Positions 1-8,627 of a stretch of DNA of 38,175 nucleotides are shown one piece after another. The number at the start of each line of letters is the position of its first letter. Position 1 is the stretch's first letter. Source of the DNA: an uncultured Prevotellaceae bacterium (GTDB lineage: Bacteria > Bacteroidota > Bacteroidia > Bacteroidales > Bacteroidaceae). The notes under the pieces were generated by a model. That model worked only from the letters and a program-made list of their open reading frames with translations, searched no databases and was not told where the DNA came from. The stretch is taken from contig CACZVE010000028.1 of the NCBI GenBank assembly GCA_902784565.1, positions 1-38,175 on the forward strand. The letters are read 5' to 3'. Position numbers and translations under genes: made by a program.

Positions 1-119
1 CCCAATGAGGTCTTCACGGTCTTCGACACAGCCAGATAAGAGCACATGCCGAGGAAGAAGGCGAAGATCATATTGTCGACGAAAATCGACCTGAATAGTA
101 ATGATATTGCGTGTTCCAT
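1..119 (-). CDS. nqrE: Na+-NQR subunit E, N-terminal part (runs off window)
   Basis: Membrane subunit of the sodium-translocating NADH:quinone oxidoreductase. Only the first 39 or so residues lie in the window; they begin [13 protein letters not shown] and include the first membrane helix with [11 protein letters not shown]. Cys26 in that helix corresponds to the family cysteine that, with a partner cysteine in NqrD, holds an iron centre in the membrane. The ATG at 119 lies 3 bases after the nqrD stop, so it is translated from the same mRNA. The rest of the gene, and presumably nqrF, lies outside the window. Confidence 0.93.
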   Translation of the reverse strand, partial: MEHAISLLFRSIFVDNMIFAFFLGMCSYLAVSKTVKTSL

Positions 120-122
120 ATC

Positions 123-746
123 TTATTTCTCCTTATAAAAATATGCACGATGAACCCAAATCACACATCCCACAAGAATCAGCGCCATAGCAGGCATCGT
201 CATCATACCGTTGTTCACGTAGCCGAAGTCGTAGCAGGCATCCGGAATAATCTGGAAGCCTAAGAGTGAACCGCGACCCAAGAGTTCACGAACGGCACCC
301 ACGATGACGAGGATCATGGCGTAGCCTAAGCCGTTACCCACACCGTCGAGGAACGAGGGCCAGGGCTTGTTCTGCATGGCGAAAGCCTCAAGGCGTCCCA
401 TCAGGATACAGTTGGTGATGATCAGACCTACATACACGCTCAACTGAACGCTCACGTCATAGGCGAAAGCCTTCAGGATTTGAGAAACGATGGTCACGAG
501 AGCAGCCACAACCACCAACTGCACCACGATACGGATGCGGTTAGGAATGGTGTTGCGGATGATAGAGATGATCACATTCGCAAAGGCGGTGATGACCGTC
601 ACAGCGAGACCCATCACGATGGCTGGCTTCAACTGCGAGGTGACAGCCAGTGCCGAGCAGATACCGAGTACCTGTCCGAGAATGGGATGGTCGAGGTTCA
701 ACGGGTTGGTGAAAACCTCTTTATTTTGTTTACTGAATAATGCCAT
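123..746 (-). CDS. nqrD: Na+-NQR subunit D
   Basis: Integral membrane subunit of Na+-NQR, 207 aa, the usual length. It has about six hydrophobic segments. Cys30 (LGICSALAV) and Cys113 (IITNCILMGR) match the two conserved cysteines that pair with NqrE to bind the intramembrane iron centre. The motif MGRLEAFA after Cys113 is typical of the NqrD/RnfA/RnfE family. It could be confused with RnfE, but the order nqrA-B-C-D-E and the presence of NqrA settle it as NQR. The start follows the nqrC stop by 3 bases; no separate promoter is seen. Confidence 0.95.
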   Translation of the reverse strand: MALFSKQNKEVFTNPLNLDHPILGQVLGICSALAVTSQLKPAIVMGLAVTVITAFANVIISIIRNTIPNRIRIVVQLVVVAALVTIVSQILKAFAYDVSVQLSVYVGLIITNCILMGRLEAFAMQNKPWPSFLDGVGNGLGYAMILVIVGAVRELLGRGSLLGFQIIPDACYDFGYVNNGMMTMPAMALILVGCVIWVHRAYFYKEK

Positions 747-749
747 AAC

Positions 750-1550
750 TTACTCCTCCTTTGCTTTAAGTTCATGTTTTGAGCAGCAATCTTCTTTAGA
801 GTTCTCCTTACAGCAGTCCTCTTTGCTGTGCTTGCAAGAATCTGCTTTGCAACAATCCTCTTTCATGTCTTTGCAGCAATCCTTGTCTGCATGCTCGCAA
901 ACGTGTTCACAAGCGTCTTTGCAACAATCCTTACCAGCCTTCAGCATCTTTTGTGCAGCAGCCTTCAGACCATCTTTCAACATGGCGTCAACACCATTGG
1001 AAGTCAGTGTGGCACCTGTCACACAATCCACCTGTGTCTCAGGATCCTCCACCTTCTTCACGACAGAAAGGGCCACATCACCATTGACAAAAACCTTCTT
1101 GCCAATGAATTTCTCCTGCCACTCCTGAGAGTCTTTAATCTCGGCACCCAGGCCTGCCGTCTCACTCTCGTGGTTGAAATAGGCACCATAGACAGTGGGA
1201 TTATCTTCACCGTGAATAGCGATAAAACCGCTGATTCCACCCCAAAGGCCCATACCCTTCAGACTAAAAACCATAATTTCCTCGCCATCAACAAGACAAG
1301 CATAGGCTTTCTGACCATCTATGTCAGTTTCTGCCTTCACTACCTCAGCATATTTGGCTTCTGCCTCAGCACCATCGAGGTCGCGGATATTGAGCGAGTA
1401 GAGTATCTGTTTCTTCACATCGAGAGCCACATTAGCATCCTGCATAGGCTTCAAGGCCTGATAGACGAATGCCAACAGGAAGGCCACGATGACAACAAGT
1501 ATCGCGCTATATATAATAATGTACGCGTTGGAATTTGTATTCAGTTTCAT
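750..1550 (-). CDS. nqrC: Na+-NQR subunit C with Cys-rich C-terminal tail
   Basis: FMN-carrying subunit of Na+-NQR, 266 aa. One N-terminal membrane helix (about residues 9-30) precedes the extracytoplasmic FMN domain. The flavinylation motif is D175-C-V-T-G-A-T181; Thr181 is the expected site of phosphoester-linked FMN, attached by ApbE. The normal domain ends near residue 203. It is followed by a charged tail (207-266) with 13 cysteines: five Cys-Cys pairs (209/210, 225/226, 233/234, 246/247, 255/256) plus Cys214, 218 and 239, with several His and Lys-Glu-Asp spacers. NqrC members I know of lack this. The ATG overlaps the nqrB stop (ATGA). Function of the tail is unknown; metal binding is inference. 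Confidence 0.95.
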   Translation of the reverse strand: MKLNTNSNAYIIIYSAILVVIVAFLLAFVYQALKPMQDANVALDVKKQILYSLNIRDLDGAEAEAKYAEVVKAETDIDGQKAYACLVDGEEIMVFSLKGMGLWGGISGFIAIHGEDNPTVYGAYFNHESETAGLGAEIKDSQEWQEKFIGKKVFVNGDVALSVVKKVEDPETQVDCVTGATLTSNGVDAMLKDGLKAAAQKMLKAGKDCCKDACEHVCEHADKDCCKDMKEDCCKADSCKHSKEDCCKENSKEDCCSKHELKAKEE

Positions 1551-2707
1551 TTGGTACCTCCTCTCTTTAAACGTTTCGAGATATTGCGCTCCACCACAAA
1601 GTGGTCGATGGTGGGAGCAAACATATTACCAAAGAAGATGGCGAGCATCATACCCTCCGGATAACCGGCATTCATCACACGGATGATGATAGCCATCGCA
1701 CCAATCAGAAAACCGTAGATATACTGGCCAGTCGTGGTGCGGCATGAGGTGACAGGGTCGGTAGCCATAAACACGGCACCAAAAGCAAAACCACCCATGA
1801 CGAAGTGATGCCACCAAGTCATACCCTGACCAGTCTGCTCGAACAGCAGAGCGAAAGCGATACCGCCAACGAAAACACTCAGCATGGTACGCCAAGAGGC
1901 GATGCCTGTCCACAACAGGATCACAGCACCGATAGCGATAGCGATGAGCGATGTCTCACCAATCGAACCGGGAATAAAGCCTAATGCCATATCCAAGATG
2001 GAAGCATCGGGCGTGATGCCCTGAGCCATCTGTCCGAGTGGTGTGGCAGCGGTGAAACCGTCGGGTAACGTATTACCCAATCCGAAGATGCTGTCTTGTG
2101 CCACCCAGATCTGGTCGCCTGTCATCTTGGCAGGATAAGCAAAGAACAGGAACATACGGGCTGCGATGGCTGGGTTGAAGATGTTCATACCTGTACCACC
2201 GAAGATCTCCTTACAGAAGATCACTGAGAAGGCGCAGGCGAGAGCCAGCATCCACAGCGGACAGCCAATCGGGATGATCAACGGGATGATGATACCAGAA
2301 ACGAGGTAACCCTCCTGGATCTCCTCACCCTTCCACTGGGCCCAGGCAAACTCGATACCCAGACCGACGATGTAACTCACAAGGATCTTCGGCAGGACGG
2401 CGAGGAAGCCGTAGAAGAATATCTCGAAGAAGCCTGCACTCTCCAATGTGCCGGCAGCGAGATAGTTCTGGTAGCCGATGTTATACATACCAAACAGCAT
2501 GGCAGGCATCAGGGCGATGACCACCATACTCATAATACGCTTCGAGTCGATGGCGTCGTGAATATTCACGCCACCAGCCTTCGCCGTGTCGTTAGGCACG
2601 TAGAGGAAGGTCTCAAAGCCGTCGAACACCGAGCGGAAGGCATGAAGTTTGCCACCCTCCTCGAAGTTCGGCTTGATCTTATTGAGATAATTTCTTAAAA
2701 AGCTCAT
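1547..2707 (-). CDS. nqrB: Na+-NQR subunit B
   Basis: Large membrane subunit of Na+-NQR, 386 aa, with about ten hydrophobic segments; it carries covalent FMN and lies on the sodium and quinone path. The FMN attachment motif reads D216-G-F-T-A-A-T222-PLG, so Thr222 is the likely flavin site; the usual glycine of the [ST]GAT motif is alanine here. Other family features are GGTGMNIFNPA (about 170-180) and the C-terminal NAGYPEGMMLAIFFGN. The gene follows nqrA by 3 bases and overlaps nqrC by 4. Confidence 0.95.
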   Translation of the reverse strand: MSFLRNYLNKIKPNFEEGGKLHAFRSVFDGFETFLYVPNDTAKAGGVNIHDAIDSKRIMSMVVIALMPAMLFGMYNIGYQNYLAAGTLESAGFFEIFFYGFLAVLPKILVSYIVGLGIEFAWAQWKGEEIQEGYLVSGIIIPLIIPIGCPLWMLALACAFSVIFCKEIFGGTGMNIFNPAIAARMFLFFAYPAKMTGDQIWVAQDSIFGLGNTLPDGFTAATPLGQMAQGITPDASILDMALGFIPGSIGETSLIAIAIGAVILLWTGIASWRTMLSVFVGGIAFALLFEQTGQGMTWWHHFVMGGFAFGAVFMATDPVTSCRTTTGQYIYGFLIGAMAIIIRVMNAGYPEGMMLAIFFGNMFAPTIDHFVVERNISKRLKRGGTK

Positions 2708-2710
2708 AGT

Positions 2711-4054
2711 CTATGCGTTTTCTTTCCGTAAAATGTTGAGACCTTCACGAACAATTCGTTGCAATTCAAGTTTAGAGGAGTCGACGAACTCTGCCAGGGC
2801 AAAGTCCTCGGGAGACACCTCGTAGATACCTAAGGCCTCCTGACGATCGATATCACCGGCGATGATTGCTTTAATCAAATATTCGCCGTAGATGTCCATC
2901 GGCAGCACCTTGTCGTACTCACCACTCATAATCATGTGGCGCTCCCCACCCTTCACACGGGCATCGAGGGCATACTGTTTCTTGCCACAGAGCCAGGAGA
3001 AGTAACTGCGGTTCACAGAGAACTGCTTGAAACGAGGCAGGATCCAACCCAACATCTCGTCGGCATTGTTACCCTCGGGAATCACGGTGATCTCAGAGGT
3101 GTGAGCCCCAAGGAAACCTTCCTTCGTGGTGGGCTTGCCTGTCAGTACGTTACCGTTGATGATGCGCACACTCTTCGAGGCATCATAACTGTTGCTCAGC
3201 AGCGTGGAGAGTTCCTCGCCTACCAACATATCCACGTAGGCAGGACTCGTAATCTCACTGCCACAGAGGGCAACGGTACGCTTCAGATCCACCTTACCGG
3301 TATTGAAGAGGCGTCCGATGAAGAGCACAACGGTAGGATCGCCAATCGTCCAAACCACCTCACCCTTGTTCACCGGGTCGATGTTGTTCACCTGCACACC
3401 GACGTTACCTGCCGGGCACTTGCCATCGAACACATTCACCTCGACATCCTTCATACCTTCTAAGGCAGAACCGACACCCACGCCGAGATAGGTCTTCGCA
3501 ATCTTCGAGAGGGCTGTGAGACCCGTCTGGAAATCCTGTTCCTGACCTTTCACCTCGTACTCGAAATCAGCAGCCAGAGGCTTGTCGCGCAGGGCAGACA
3601 CAAAAATTGCCTTAGGCTGTACACTCGGATTGGTAGAAACAGCATAAGGCAACTGGTCGATGTATCCAAAGATACCTGCCTCCAACAATGCATTAATCAC
3701 CTGCTCTCCTGTGAGGCTTCCTGCCTCGCGCTTGCCGAAGTCCTTGAACTCCTGCTGCGCGTCGGCATCCACCTTGATGCAGAGCACTTTTCTCCGTTCA
3801 CCACGTACCACCTCACGGACTGTGCCGCTTACTGGCGAGGCAAACTTGACTTCGGGATACTGTTTGTTGACAAACAGCGCATCCCCGGCCTTGACCTTAT
3901 CGCCCTCCTTGACAACGACCTTCGGAGTGACACCCTCGAAATCATCCGGCACCAGTGCAAACTTGCCGTTGGATTTCAGTTGGATCTTCTTCTCCTCAGC
4001 CTTGCCTTGAAGGTTGATGTCCAAGCCTTTCCGCAACTTAATTACATTTGCCAT
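2711..4054 (-). CDS. nqrA: Na+-NQR subunit A
   Basis: Peripheral cytoplasmic subunit of Na+-NQR, 447 aa, the usual size. It starts MANVIKLRKGLDINLQGKAE, with a barrel-sandwich-like N-terminal part (AGDALFVNKQYPEVKFASPVSGTV) followed by the Rossmann-like and SLBB-like portions typical of the family. It has no membrane segment and is linked with quinone binding in the complex. First gene of the nqr operon; the ATG at 4054 is 38 bases downstream of a TAATTTTG -7 box, giving a short leader. Every nqr gene after it is spaced by 3 bases or overlaps by 4, so one transcript is likely. Confidence 0.95.
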   Translation of the reverse strand: MANVIKLRKGLDINLQGKAEEKKIQLKSNGKFALVPDDFEGVTPKVVVKEGDKVKAGDALFVNKQYPEVKFASPVSGTVREVVRGERRKVLCIKVDADAQQEFKDFGKREAGSLTGEQVINALLEAGIFGYIDQLPYAVSTNPSVQPKAIFVSALRDKPLAADFEYEVKGQEQDFQTGLTALSKIAKTYLGVGVGSALEGMKDVEVNVFDGKCPAGNVGVQVNNIDPVNKGEVVWTIGDPTVVLFIGRLFNTGKVDLKRTVALCGSEITSPAYVDMLVGEELSTLLSNSYDASKSVRIINGNVLTGKPTTKEGFLGAHTSEITVIPEGNNADEMLGWILPRFKQFSVNRSYFSWLCGKKQYALDARVKGGERHMIMSGEYDKVLPMDIYGEYLIKAIIAGDIDRQEALGIYEVSPEDFALAEFVDSSKLELQRIVREGLNILRKENA

Positions 4055-4092
4055 TTATAGTAATGTTTGATTGAATATTTGTCGAACGGATG

Positions 4093-4100
4093 CAAAATTA
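4093..4100 (-). promoter_or_regulatory. -7 box of the nqr operon promoter
   Basis: TAATTTTG on the minus strand matches the Bacteroidetes -7 consensus TAnnTTTG and lies 38 bases before the nqrA ATG. I see no good TTTG at the -33 position. Confidence 0.6.
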
Positions 4101-4164
4101 CTAAAATTTATGGATATAAAGCGTTTTTCTGAAAGAAAAATGAAGAAATCACAAATAATTATCG

Positions 4165-4172
4165 TAATTTTG
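4165..4172 (+). promoter_or_regulatory. -7 box of tamB promoter
   Basis: TAATTTTG, the Bacteroidetes -7 consensus, 25 bases before the GTG start of tamB and divergent from the nqr promoter. It supports a transcript start near 4178 and so the GTG start rather than any start further upstream. No clear -33 box. Confidence 0.6.
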
Positions 4173-4197
4173 CGGAAAAATACTGGCGTTTTATCGA

Positions 4198-7100
4198 GTG
4201 AAGTTGCTGAAATATATCGTCAACATCGTGGTATGGAGTCTACTGACCCTGTACGTGTTGCTGATGCTCTTCACACATATTCCGGCCTGTCAGACCTTCC
4301 TCGGTGAGAAGACGGCTCAGGCCATCGGAGAGAAACTTGGCACTAATGTCTCCGTCGGACGGGTGGATTTGGGTTTCCTCAACCGGGTGATCATCGACGA
4401 TGTGCTGATCTATGACCAACAGCAACGGATGATGCTGAGTGTGGCCCGTCTGTCAGCCCGTGTCGATATCCTGCCACTGACACAAGGAAAGATTGCTATC
4501 TCATCGGCACAACTCTTTAGCGCCCATGCCCGTATCAACAAGAAAGACTCACTCTCACAGACCAACTTCCAGTTTGTCATCGACTCGTTGGCCTCGAAGG
4601 ACACCACCAGTCATACCCCACTCGACCTGCGCATCAACTCCCTGATTGTCAGGAACTCGAGTGTCAAATACGATCAGTTGGATGCACCTTATACTACGGG
4701 GAAGTTCAATCCCAAACACATGAACTTCAGCAAGATTAGTAGTTACATCATCCTGAAGACACTCACCGACGATTCCCTTGATGTCAATATCCGTCGACTG
4801 ACACTCATGGAACAGACAGGACTTGACATCAGCAAACTCTCGTTGAAACTACAGGCAGGTAGATCAGGGGCCAGTCTCAGGGATTTCCGACTGGAGATGC
4901 CGTCGACACAGATACAGATAGACACCATCGATGCCGTCTACCAGTTCAAGGGGGATACGTTGGATAGGTCTACTTTATCCTATCACGGTTTTATCAATAA
5001 TACATACGTAACTCCCTCAGACCTAATGTGTTTTCATACACCGCTCAAGAATTTCCAAAAGGCTATTCACCTGGAAACGGCCTTCCACGGAACAGGTTCA
5101 AAGTTGACGATTCCACAGTTGCATCTCTATACCGAGGCAAAGGATATCAGTCTGTTGGTCAACGGGTGGATAGACCACTCTACGAAACAGCCCTCATGGG
5201 AGGCAAAGGTGGATGAACTGAATCTCTCGGAAAACATCATCGATTTCCTCCAGAAGAACATCAGTTACATCCCAGAACAGGTGAAACAAATCGGTGACCT
5301 CCAACTGAATGGTATCATGGGCGGATCATCTGATGGCGGTATCCATGCAAAGAGCAATCTCATGACGGATATCGGAAAAGTCAGCCTGAACCTCAACATG
5401 ACTGGCGACAAGAACTTCCAGGGAACCATCGACACACAGAACATGAATCTGCGGCAACTCCTTAACAACGAGCATTTCGGTAACCTGACAGGCAATCTCA
5501 AACTCAACGGACGACTCACCCCGCAACATCCCAACGTCAATGCACAGGGCATTATCACAGAATTGGTATACAACGACTATCCCTTCAGTCATATTGGCAT
5601 CAACGGTTCTTACTCTGCCAAGGGTATTTCCGGTTTCCTGAACATCGAAGACCCGAACCTTGCCGCACAGATAGAAGGAACCGTCGACAATCTCATTGAG
5701 AATAAAGGCACACGAAAGATAGACGTTCACACCAAGATTAACCGTCTGGAGCCACAGGCCCTGAAACTGACAGACCGTTGGAACCATGCCGTGTTTACTG
5801 CGGATATCGATGCCGATTTCACTGCCAAGACACTGAACGATGCCGAAGGTACCCTGCAGATCAATAACTTCACCATGACTGATGACGAGGGTAGCGTCTA
5901 TCGTCTCAACTACCTGCTTGTCACTTCTGGTTTCAGAGACCAGTTGCACTACGTCACGCTCAACAGCGACTTCGCCAAGGCGGAACTCCGGGGTGATTTC
6001 GAATACGGTACCCTGCCCCAGAGTCTTACCAACTTCATCGGCTCGGCTCTCCCTACCCTTCCTGGACTTCCACCCGTCTCCGACAAGGCACATAATAATT
6101 TCATCCTTCGCCTGCAAGTAAACAAGACCGATTGGCTGCAACGACTCTTAGGCGTCAATCTGAGTATCCAACAACCCTTCACAGTGAATGCCCGTGTCAA
6201 TGACCCAAATCATACTGTCAACGTGGAAAGTCAGGTGCCTGACTTCACGTACAATGGTGCCAGTTATACCGACGGTATGCTCCTCATCACTGCGCCGACA
6301 GATACCATCAGAGGCTATTTCGCCATCAATAAAATGATGGACAACGGAGAGACACTCAATATCGGACTGCGAGCCGATGCCGCCAATAACCTCTTGAATA
6401 CAGCACTCACATGGAACAATGGTAACCGTACCGGGAAATTCAGCGGAAACCTGAACCTCATGACAGACTTCTACCGTAATGTGGAGGCCCAGTCAGAGGC
6501 ACATATCCGTATACAGCCCTCGCATATCATCCTCAACGACTCCACCTGGAGTGTGGAACCCGCAGACATCTTCTATTCCAAGGAGCATCTGGTAGTAGAC
6601 CACTTTACGGTACATAACGGACAACAGCATATCATCGTCGATGGCAAGGCCACACCTTATAGTACGGATTCGTTGTCCATAGACCTCAACGAGGTGGAAG
6701 TAGCTTATATCCTCAATCTCGTCAATTTCCATGCCGTGGAGTTCAGCGGAGAGGCTTCCGGTACTGCCACCGTGAAGGCACCTTTCGGCAGTTTTATGGC
6801 AAATGCCGACCTGACGGTGGATCACTTTAAGTTCGAGAAAGGACGCATGGGTGTGCTCTATGCCAAAGCCAATTGGAACAAAGAACGTGAACAGATAGAT
6901 ATTGATGCTGTTGCCGATGACGGTCCTGAGGCTCAGACCATCATCAAAGGTTATGTGTCACCCACCCACAACACCATCGACCTTGGTTTCCAGGCCGAAG
7001 GTACCTATCTCGACTTCATGCATAATTTCACAAATACCTTCCTCTCGAAGATTACAGGTCATGCCAATGGTGCCTTGAGATTGGCGGGTTATCTTGACGA

Positions 7101-8607
7101 CATGAACCTCACTGGACAACTCGTCGTTGCCAATGGAGAGGCTACTGTCACGTCACTTAATACAACCTACACCCTCCGCAACGATACCGTTATCCTCGTT
7201 CCCGACGAGATAGAACTCCATCAGATGCCTGTCTACGACCAATACGGTAATCAGGCCATCCTCAGTGGGGGTATCCACCATAAGAGTCTGACCAGACTGA
7301 CCTTCGACCTGTTTGTAGAGACAGACAATCTGTTGGCCTACGACTTCAAGGACTTCGGTGAGTCTACCTTCTACGGTACCGTCTTTGCCTCTGGAGATGT
7401 CGCCATCAAAGGACGTCCCGGTGAGGTGACCATCGATTGTCATGTAACACCGCAGAAGAATTCCGTATTCGTCTATAATGCCTCCTCACCCGATGCCATC
7501 AGTAATCAGGAGTTTATTGAGTGGGGCTCTGCTAATAAAAGAATTGTCATGCGCCAGCAAAGTGGCAATGCAACTACTCCGGAGGAAGTTGACATCCCCA
7601 CCGATATCTTCATCAACTTCCTTATCAACTGTACACCGGATGGTACGCTGCGCCTGTTGATGGATGCCAACACCAACGACTATATCACCTTAAACGGCAA
7701 TGGTACCCTCCGCGCCACCTTCCACAACAAAGGTTCGTTTAATATGTTTGGTACCTACACCGTTGACCACGGGACCTATGGTGTTACCATCCAGAACATC
7801 ATCAAGAAGAACTTTACCTTTAACCCAGGTGGTACCATCATCTTCGGTGGTGATCCCTATAATGCTGCCCTGAACCTGCAGGCAGTCTATACCGTCAATG
7901 GCGTCTCATTGTCCGACCTGAATATCGGTAATTCGTTTGCCTCGAATACCATCCGTGTGAACTGTCTGATGAATATCGGCGGACAACCCAGGGCACCACA
8001 GGTAGACTTCGACCTGGAAATGCCTACCGTCAATGCCGACGAGCAACAGATGGTGCGTTCCGTCATCAACGGACAACAGGAGATGAACCAACAGGTGCTC
8101 TATCTGTTGGGTATCGGACGATTCTATAACCAGGGACAGAACAATGCTGAGGCAGGACAGACCGACCAGACCACACTTGCCATGCAGAGTTTCCTCTCCG
8201 GCACTCTCTCCACTCAGATCAACAGTCTGTTGAGTACTGTCATCAAGAATGACAACTGGAACTTCGGTGCCAATATCTCTACTGGTAATGAAGGCTGGCA
8301 CAATGCCGAATACGAAGGACTTATCAGTGGACGCATGCTTAACAACCGCCTGCTTATCAACGGACAGTTCGGTTATCGCGATAATGCCACACGGGCCACA
8401 CCATCATTTATCGGCGATTTCGACATTCAGTACCTGCTCTATCCTAACGGTAACCTGGCACTGAAGGTCTACAACCAGACTAATGACCGCTATTTCACCA
8501 AGTCGTCGCTAAACACCCAGGGTATCGGTCTCATCATGAAGAAAGACTTCAACGGCCTGCACGACCTCTTTTCAACCAAGAAAAAGAAAAAAGAGACTTC
8601 ACGCTAA
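4198..8607 (+). CDS. tamB: TamB-like translocation/assembly module protein (DUF490)
   Basis: Very large AsmA/TamB-type protein, 1469 aa. An N-terminal signal anchor (about residues 3-25) is followed by a long region of repeating beta-strand pattern that in this family forms a hydrophobic groove across the periplasm, used for outer-membrane protein assembly or lipid transport. The C-terminal DUF490 domain (roughly 1080-1440) is recognisable from GTIIFGGDPYNAALNLQAVY and DFDLEMPTVNADEQQ. The start is GTG at 4198; there is no in-frame ATG close upstream and the -7 box at 4165 leaves only a short leader. The last residues are lysine-rich (TKKKKKETSR) because the 3' end coincides with the terminator of the opposite gene. 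A BamA/TamA-family barrel lies at the far end of the window, not adjacent. Confidence 0.92.
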   Translation: MKLLKYIVNIVVWSLLTLYVLLMLFTHIPACQTFLGEKTAQAIGEKLGTNVSVGRVDLGFLNRVIIDDVLIYDQQQRMMLSVARLSARVDILPLTQGKIAISSAQLFSAHARINKKDSLSQTNFQFVIDSLASKDTTSHTPLDLRINSLIVRNSSVKYDQLDAPYTTGKFNPKHMNFSKISSYIILKTLTDDSLDVNIRRLTLMEQTGLDISKLSLKLQAGRSGASLRDFRLEMPSTQIQIDTIDAVYQFKGDTLDRSTLSYHGFINNTYVTPSDLMCFHTPLKNFQKAIHLETAFHGTGSKLTIPQLHLYTEAKDISLLVNGWIDHSTKQPSWEAKVDELNLSENIIDFLQKNISYIPEQVKQIGDLQLNGIMGGSSDGGIHAKSNLMTDIGKVSLNLNMTGDKNFQGTIDTQNMNLRQLLNNEHFGNLTGNLKLNGRLTPQHPNVNAQGIITELVYNDYPFSHIGINGSYSAKGISGFLNIEDPNLAAQIEGTVDNLIENKGTRKIDVHTKINRLEPQALKLTDRWNHAVFTADIDADFTAKTLNDAEGTLQINNFTMTDDEGSVYRLNYLLVTSGFRDQLHYVTLNSDFAKAELRGDFEYGTLPQSLTNFIGSALPTLPGLPPVSDKAHNNFILRLQVNKTDWLQRLLGVNLSIQQPFTVNARVNDPNHTVNVESQVPDFTYNGASYTDGMLLITAPTDTIRGYFAINKMMDNGETLNIGLRADAANNLLNTALTWNNGNRTGKFSGNLNLMTDFYRNVEAQSEAHIRIQPSHIILNDSTWSVEPADIFYSKEHLVVDHFTVHNGQQHIIVDGKATPYSTDSLSIDLNEVEVAYILNLVNFHAVEFSGEASGTATVKAPFGSFMANADLTVDHFKFEKGRMGVLYAKANWNKEREQIDIDAVADDGPEAQTIIKGYVSPTHNTIDLGFQAEGTYLDFMHNFTNTFLSKITGHANGALRLAGYLDDMNLTGQLVVANGEATVTSLNTTYTLRNDTVILVPDEIELHQMPVYDQYGNQAILSGGIHHKSLTRLTFDLFVETDNLLAYDFKDFGESTFYGTVFASGDVAIKGRPGEVTIDCHVTPQKNSVFVYNASSPDAISNQEFIEWGSANKRIVMRQQSGNATTPEEVDIPTDIFINFLINCTPDGTLRLLMDANTNDYITLNGNGTLRATFHNKGSFNMFGTYTVDHGTYGVTIQNIIKKNFTFNPGGTIIFGGDPYNAALNLQAVYTVNGVSLSDLNIGNSFASNTIRVNCLMNIGGQPRAPQVDFDLEMPTVNADEQQMVRSVINGQQEMNQQVLYLLGIGRFYNQGQNNAEAGQTDQTTLAMQSFLSGTLSTQINSLLSTVIKNDNWNFGANISTGNEGWHNAEYEGLISGRMLNNRLLINGQFGYRDNATRATPSFIGDFDIQYLLYPNGNLALKVYNQTNDRYFTKSSLNTQGIGLIMKKDFNGLHDLFSTKKKKKETSR

Positions 8608-8622
8608 TTCGAGAAGCCTCTT
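8581..8622 (-). terminator. Intrinsic terminator of the glucosaminidase gene
   Basis: On the minus strand the arms AAGAGGCTTC (8622-8613) and GAAGTCTCTT (8600-8591) form a 10-bp stem with one G-U pair, then a T-rich run (TTTTTTCTTTTT) to about 8581. It starts just after the stop codon at 8628 and overlaps the last codons of tamB. Confidence 0.75.
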
Positions 8623-8627
8623 GACAT

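Noticed and set aside
828-1664. 278-aa open frame opposite nqrC and the end of nqrB
   Set aside because: Antisense to two certain NQR genes; its composition is just the complement of their codons, with no promoter or family motif.
2936-3463. 175-aa plus-strand frame opposite nqrA
   Set aside because: Antisense shadow of nqrA without motifs or promoter.
5326-6141. 271-aa open frame on the minus strand inside tamB
   Set aside because: Lies wholly within tamB, which is continuous and well supported; a shadow frame caused by codon bias.
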